A program made the position numbers and the translations under genes. Positions 60,690 through 64,000 of a DNA stretch of 64,000 nucleotides are shown here, one piece after another. The stretch's first letter is position 1, and each line of letters opens with the position of its first letter. This DNA comes from Bermanella sp044597725 (GTDB lineage Bacteria > Pseudomonadota > Gammaproteobacteria > Pseudomonadales > Oceanobacteraceae): assembly GCF_044597725.1 (NCBI RefSeq), contig NZ_CP139003.1, positions 2,480,001 through 2,544,000 of the forward strand, read 5' to 3'. Under the pieces are notes generated by a model. The model did not search any database. It saw only the letters and a list, made by a program, of their open reading frames with translations, and had not been told where the DNA came from.

Positions 60690-62066
60690 CTAAAATGTCA
60701 TTGATAATGACAAGCTAAATACATTGGCCGAACCACTGGTATTAACCGTTTCGTAAGGCGACGTAGGCACTTCTTGCGAGGTCAAGGTGAACTCTCTATC
60801 GGCAAGTTGATGGCGCTGATAGGCAGCATCTATACGTAATGGGTAAGCAAGAAATTGTGTTTCTTTGTAGTAGGCAGTGACACCTACTGATGTAATTAGA
60901 CGATCGTTATCAAAGACATTTACATCAGCCGATTCGGTTGAATCGAGGGGTGAAGTTTCGTGGCTAACACCCGCCGATAAAGTAATAACATCGCTAAACT
61001 TGTATCGAGTCCCTAAGCGTGGAATTACTGAGTCGCTAAATTGTAAATTCGCTTGGTCTTTTATCGTGTCTTTTGCCAGCTCATCTGTAAGGGTGGACCA
61101 CTGTTGGAATTCGGCAGTGGCAGCTACTTCCCAGCTCGATGTTATGTCGTAACGAGCCCCCAACGATACAATCATAGGCTGGTATGCATCTAATGTTGTT
61201 ACGACCAAAGGCAAACCGGGAGCAGGAATGGTGCCGGGAATGGTGGCATTGGCATCGACCTTGGTTTGGGTATCACTTTCTCCTCTGTAGGCAAGGGCTA
61301 AATCTAAACCGCGCCACATGCAAGATTCGCCCTGATCACACAAAAGGGTTTCCATATTAGCGGTAATACCTGCAACAGGTATTAATACTGGCTCGGCACT
61401 TACAGTTAGTTTTTCGCTATTGGTATTGCCGGCTAAATCTGACTCTAATTCCATTTGTGCACTGGCATGTAAGGTAACACGTAACCCCGCACCAATATTT
61501 AAACCATCAATGGGCTGTACTGCACTGGCAATGGATAAAAACAAGGGCTTTTGTCCATACTGAAAAAACTGTCCTTGTAGCTCAGTGTTCGATTCAAAAG
61601 CGAGCATTTCCATACCATATTTTTCGACTCCGGCTATTAACCCTAAATATACCGGTGTTTCAAACTTAGTAAGACTGGTGAGATTGGTTTTCATACCAAT
61701 CAAAACATTCTCTGTATTTGTGGATTCGAGTACTTTGCCACTTCGCACTGGTGGGTTGTTTCCTCCTAGAGATTCTACCTCTAATTGTGGGCTACCCTGC
61801 ATAGCGCCAATGGTTAATTCACCACGGTCTGATAACGCTAACGATGCAGGGTTGTAATAAGCTGCAGAGACTTGGTCGTTAAATAATGAAAATGATTGAG
61901 ACGTTGCCATGTCCGAGGGTAACAAGCCAAATGTAGTCGCTAAGTTACCCATGGAGGCATGGGTAGAAAAACTTGCGCACGTCATTAATATTGTACTTGC
62001 TGCAAATAGTATAGTTTTTTGTGGGGTTATCTTTCTTAAATAAGAAACAAAAGGTGATAATGTCAT
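60690..62066 (-). CDS. FadL/OmpP1/TodX-family outer-membrane protein
   Basis: 458 aa from the ATG at 62066 with GGAG ahead (a TTG two codons earlier also opens the frame). A signal peptide ends near FSTHAS. The mature chain has NDQVSAAYYNPASLALSDRG, the NPA-type hatch motif of FadL relatives, and beta-barrel strands to the end SVFSLSLSMTF with a C-terminal Phe. The family takes up hydrophobic compounds. Together with the large lipoprotein and the AraC gene it forms a possible uptake locus for lipids or hydrocarbons (inference). Confidence 0.87.
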   Translation of the reverse strand: MTLSPFVSYLRKITPQKTILFAASTILMTCASFSTHASMGNLATTFGLLPSDMATSQSFSLFNDQVSAAYYNPASLALSDRGELTIGAMQGSPQLEVESLGGNNPPVRSGKVLESTNTENVLIGMKTNLTSLTKFETPVYLGLIAGVEKYGMEMLAFESNTELQGQFFQYGQKPLFLSIASAVQPIDGLNIGAGLRVTLHASAQMELESDLAGNTNSEKLTVSAEPVLIPVAGITANMETLLCDQGESCMWRGLDLALAYRGESDTQTKVDANATIPGTIPAPGLPLVVTTLDAYQPMIVSLGARYDITSSWEVAATAEFQQWSTLTDELAKDTIKDQANLQFSDSVIPRLGTRYKFSDVITLSAGVSHETSPLDSTESADVNVFDNDRLITSVGVTAYYKETQFLAYPLRIDAAYQRHQLADREFTLTSQEVPTSPYETVNTSGSANVFSLSLSMTF

Positions 62067-62152
62067 GCACAACTACTCCGGTCATTATTTTTATTATCTT
62101 GGTAGTAGTGAGATTACGAAATCTTTACCTTGTTTTGATTGGCTTAAGTGGT

Positions 62153-63181
62153 TTATTTTACTGTCACTTCAGCCAATTGAGAGCATGAGGCTTTCCCATT
62201 CTGTCTAAACTCTATAGGGGTTTGCCCTGTCCAACGTTTAAAAGCACGGTAAAAGGTACTGGGCTCCGAAAAACCAGTAAGAAAAACAATCTGCTCAATA
62301 GATTCATGGGTTTGTAGTAGCAAGTGTTTGGCTAACATACTACGATAATCGGCTAAGACTTGGTTAAAACTTGTGCCGGCTTGAGCCAAGGCACTGCGTA
62401 AATATCGCTGGGACATACCTAATCGAGATGATACTGCATCCAATGTCACGTCTTGTGAGTCGAGAAGCTCCCCAATTATTTTTTTTACGTTGTTAATTAG
62501 ATCTTGCTGTTCAAGGCGGGCCACATGCTCGGAGGCGAGCTGTTCGTGTAGCTTAACCAGCTCGGGTTGTGCATGATCAGACTTTACATCTAAAATATTT
62601 TTATTGAATACCATCGCCGTATTTGCTTGGTTGAAGCGAACTGGGCACGCAAATATTGCTTCATAATCATGTTCGTAACCATCGGCAGAGAACATAAAGT
62701 CCATGCGTTCAAGCGTAAATTCACCTTGCGTAACGGTTTTAAAAAACTGCATAACACCATAACTAATACACACCGTATAATGCCGGCTAAGGTCACGACC
62801 TAGCACAGTATCTAAGACGAAGGTTGCTTGCTGGCCATCTATGTCTAAGTAACTCTGAACAACGTCTGATAATAGGCGCTGGTAGTTAAGTGCTCGCGTG
62901 AGCCCATCACCAAAGGTCGGGCTACTTAAGAATAAATATTCAAGTACTTGCCCTCTGTACGGAGGTAAATGTTTAGCAACCTGTAGGCCTATGTGAGTGT
63001 TACCTGTTACCGATTCAGCTGCTTTCCAGAACTGGTGGGTGGCACTATGAGAGAATCGCTCTTGGCTGCCGTTAACATGCTTTTGAGTAACTCCCACCTG
63101 CCCGTAAATAGCGTTTACATCAAGGTTCATGGCCATCATGGCTTCGTGAACTAAGCGCAACAAATAAGCAGAGTCTTTCAT
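62153..63181 (-). CDS. AraC-family transcriptional regulator
   Basis: 342 aa from the ATG at 63181 with GGGAG ahead. An N-terminal sensing domain of the Arabinose_bd (PF12625) type includes HQFWKAAESVTGNTHIGLQV and PPYRGQVLEYLFLSSPTFG. The C-terminal double HTH has SRLGMSQRYLRSALAQAGTS and IVFLTGFSEPSTFYRAFKRW, then TGQTPIEFR. Regulators of this group often control lipid or alkane genes, which fits the neighbouring FadL-type gene. Confidence 0.92.
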   Translation of the reverse strand: MKDSAYLLRLVHEAMMAMNLDVNAIYGQVGVTQKHVNGSQERFSHSATHQFWKAAESVTGNTHIGLQVAKHLPPYRGQVLEYLFLSSPTFGDGLTRALNYQRLLSDVVQSYLDIDGQQATFVLDTVLGRDLSRHYTVCISYGVMQFFKTVTQGEFTLERMDFMFSADGYEHDYEAIFACPVRFNQANTAMVFNKNILDVKSDHAQPELVKLHEQLASEHVARLEQQDLINNVKKIIGELLDSQDVTLDAVSSRLGMSQRYLRSALAQAGTSFNQVLADYRSMLAKHLLLQTHESIEQIVFLTGFSEPSTFYRAFKRWTGQTPIEFRQNGKASCSQLAEVTVK

Positions 63182-63344
63182 GTGTGCTCCCAACAACTTA
63201 TATCCTTTAAAAACAAAGTACCCTGATTTTGCTATTTTTGTAACATACTTGTCTTATATTTTTTATTAAATTGAGCACAGCATCAAAAGCTGGCATGATT
63301 GCTAAAGCAGTCGAGTACAGTTTACCCAAATAAAGTAGGTTGTT

Positions 63345-64000
63345 ATGAATGCGCTCACACTAAAACACGTTCCTTCTATCCCTAGCTTATATTTTTTGGC
63401 TCTATGCAAAAATAAAGCACCCGTTACAACCGAATACCCGCTTGGTTTAGCGATTCGTGTTAACGATATTCATATTGACGAAAAACATTTAAAAAAGTTT
63501 CGTCAGTTTTGTCAGTGCGAATCAACAAATAACCATGTTCCTTTGCCTTATCTACACTTACTTTCATTCCGCTTACAGCTTAAGCTTTTACTGCGAAAAG
63601 AACTGCCTTTTCCCGTTATCGGGTTAGTACACATTGCCAGCTCTATGCGATACATACAGCGCCCTAACCCAGGCCAAGGCATCGACTTTATCTGTAGCGT
63701 GGAATCTATGGAGCAAACCGACAAGGGGCTTAAAACCAATATTCTAACGCAAGCTTATCAAAACCATATTCTGGTTTGGGAAAGTAATAACCATTATTTA
63801 TATCGTAATGTTAAAGCCGCCAGCCATGTCAGATCTGGCCAGCCGAAGCATTCGCAGAATATATCATTGCGACCCAATTGGTCGTTAGCGGCAAATTTAG
63901 GCAGGCGATATGCAACACTAACAGGGGATGCAAACCCTATACATCTTTGGTCATTCACAGCCAAGCTATTTGGCTTTAAGCAAACCATTGCCCATGGCAT
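63345..64000 (+). CDS. MaoC-like acyl dehydratase (partial)
   Basis: The frame is open from the ATG at 63345 to the window end (218 residues visible). It begins MNALTLKHVPSIPSLYFLAL. Near the edge NLGRRYATLTGDANPIHLWS and AKLFGFKQTIAHGM match the hot-dog hydratase motif (D-x-NPIH...IAHGM). It would hydrate or dehydrate an enoyl-thioester. It continues beyond the window. It is divergent from the AraC gene with a 163-bp gap. Confidence 0.85.
   Translation, partial: MNALTLKHVPSIPSLYFLALCKNKAPVTTEYPLGLAIRVNDIHIDEKHLKKFRQFCQCESTNNHVPLPYLHLLSFRLQLKLLLRKELPFPVIGLVHIASSMRYIQRPNPGQGIDFICSVESMEQTDKGLKTNILTQAYQNHILVWESNNHYLYRNVKAASHVRSGQPKHSQNISLRPNWSLAANLGRRYATLTGDANPIHLWSFTAKLFGFKQTIAHG

Overview
The window is chromosomal DNA of a marine-type gammaproteobacterium of moderate to low GC. 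The closest feel is Oceanospirillales/Cellvibrionales, but the genus cannot be fixed from sequence alone. Supporting signs are the gammaproteobacterial sdhCDAB-sucAB block divergent from gltA, a type I citrate synthase, Pseudomonas-like SoxR and atu-type genes, and a chromosomal integron with its integrase reading away from the cassettes.

Layout. 1-8.9 kb: TCA-cycle core (sucB partial, sucA, sdhB, sdhA, sdhD, sdhC on the minus strand; gltA divergent). 9-11.5 kb: a beta-hydroxyacid dehydrogenase, four tRNA genes (two Leu, His, Arg) and folD. 11.5-15.4 kb: a chemoreceptor, a proline-racemase-family protein and a medium-chain reductase. 15.5-24 kb: an acyl-CoA catabolic operon (SDR, carboxyltransferase, acyl-CoA dehydrogenase, enoyl-CoA hydratase, biotin carboxylase, second acyl-CoA dehydrogenase) behind a divergent TetR gene. 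The gene order matches atuBCDEF of acyclic terpene utilisation rather than the liu leucine cluster. 24.2 kb: ompW.

25-40.6 kb is the accessory region. It holds small, mostly minus-strand genes separated by attC-like recombination sites. To the right, in the expected divergent orientation, lies a gutted integron integrase: its N-terminal start and its tyrosine-box C-terminus remain, and a perfect CTGT-N8-ACAG LexA box sits just upstream. The block at 36-40.3 kb is a clear cassette array, in which most attC R'' boxes pair with the R' box at the start of the same cassette. The block at 25-31.7 kb is an older, eroded array mixed with ompW fragments, a duplicated roughly 0.4 kb segment, a broken higB beside an intact higA, and two paralogous cassette genes (one carrying nonsense codons, the other joined to a GFA-family fragment). 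Between the two blocks are three ordinary-looking genes (metallophosphatase, alpha/beta hydrolase, amidohydrolase).

40.8-57 kb returns to single-copy genes: a ChrA-type transporter, an MHYT-PAS hybrid kinase with an HD-GYP response regulator, transglutaminase-like proteins, lipoproteins, soxR with a 20-bp palindromic SoxR box in front of a VOC-family gene, an unrecognised helical protein/lipoprotein pair, two GNAT acetyltransferases, a DUF1232 protein and an exported metallo-beta-lactamase-fold protein. 57.04-57.71 kb is a gene-free stretch built from repeats. 57.7-64 kb carries a large Ig-like-domain lipoprotein, a FadL-family outer-membrane protein, an AraC regulator and the start of a MaoC-like hot-dog protein that runs off the window.
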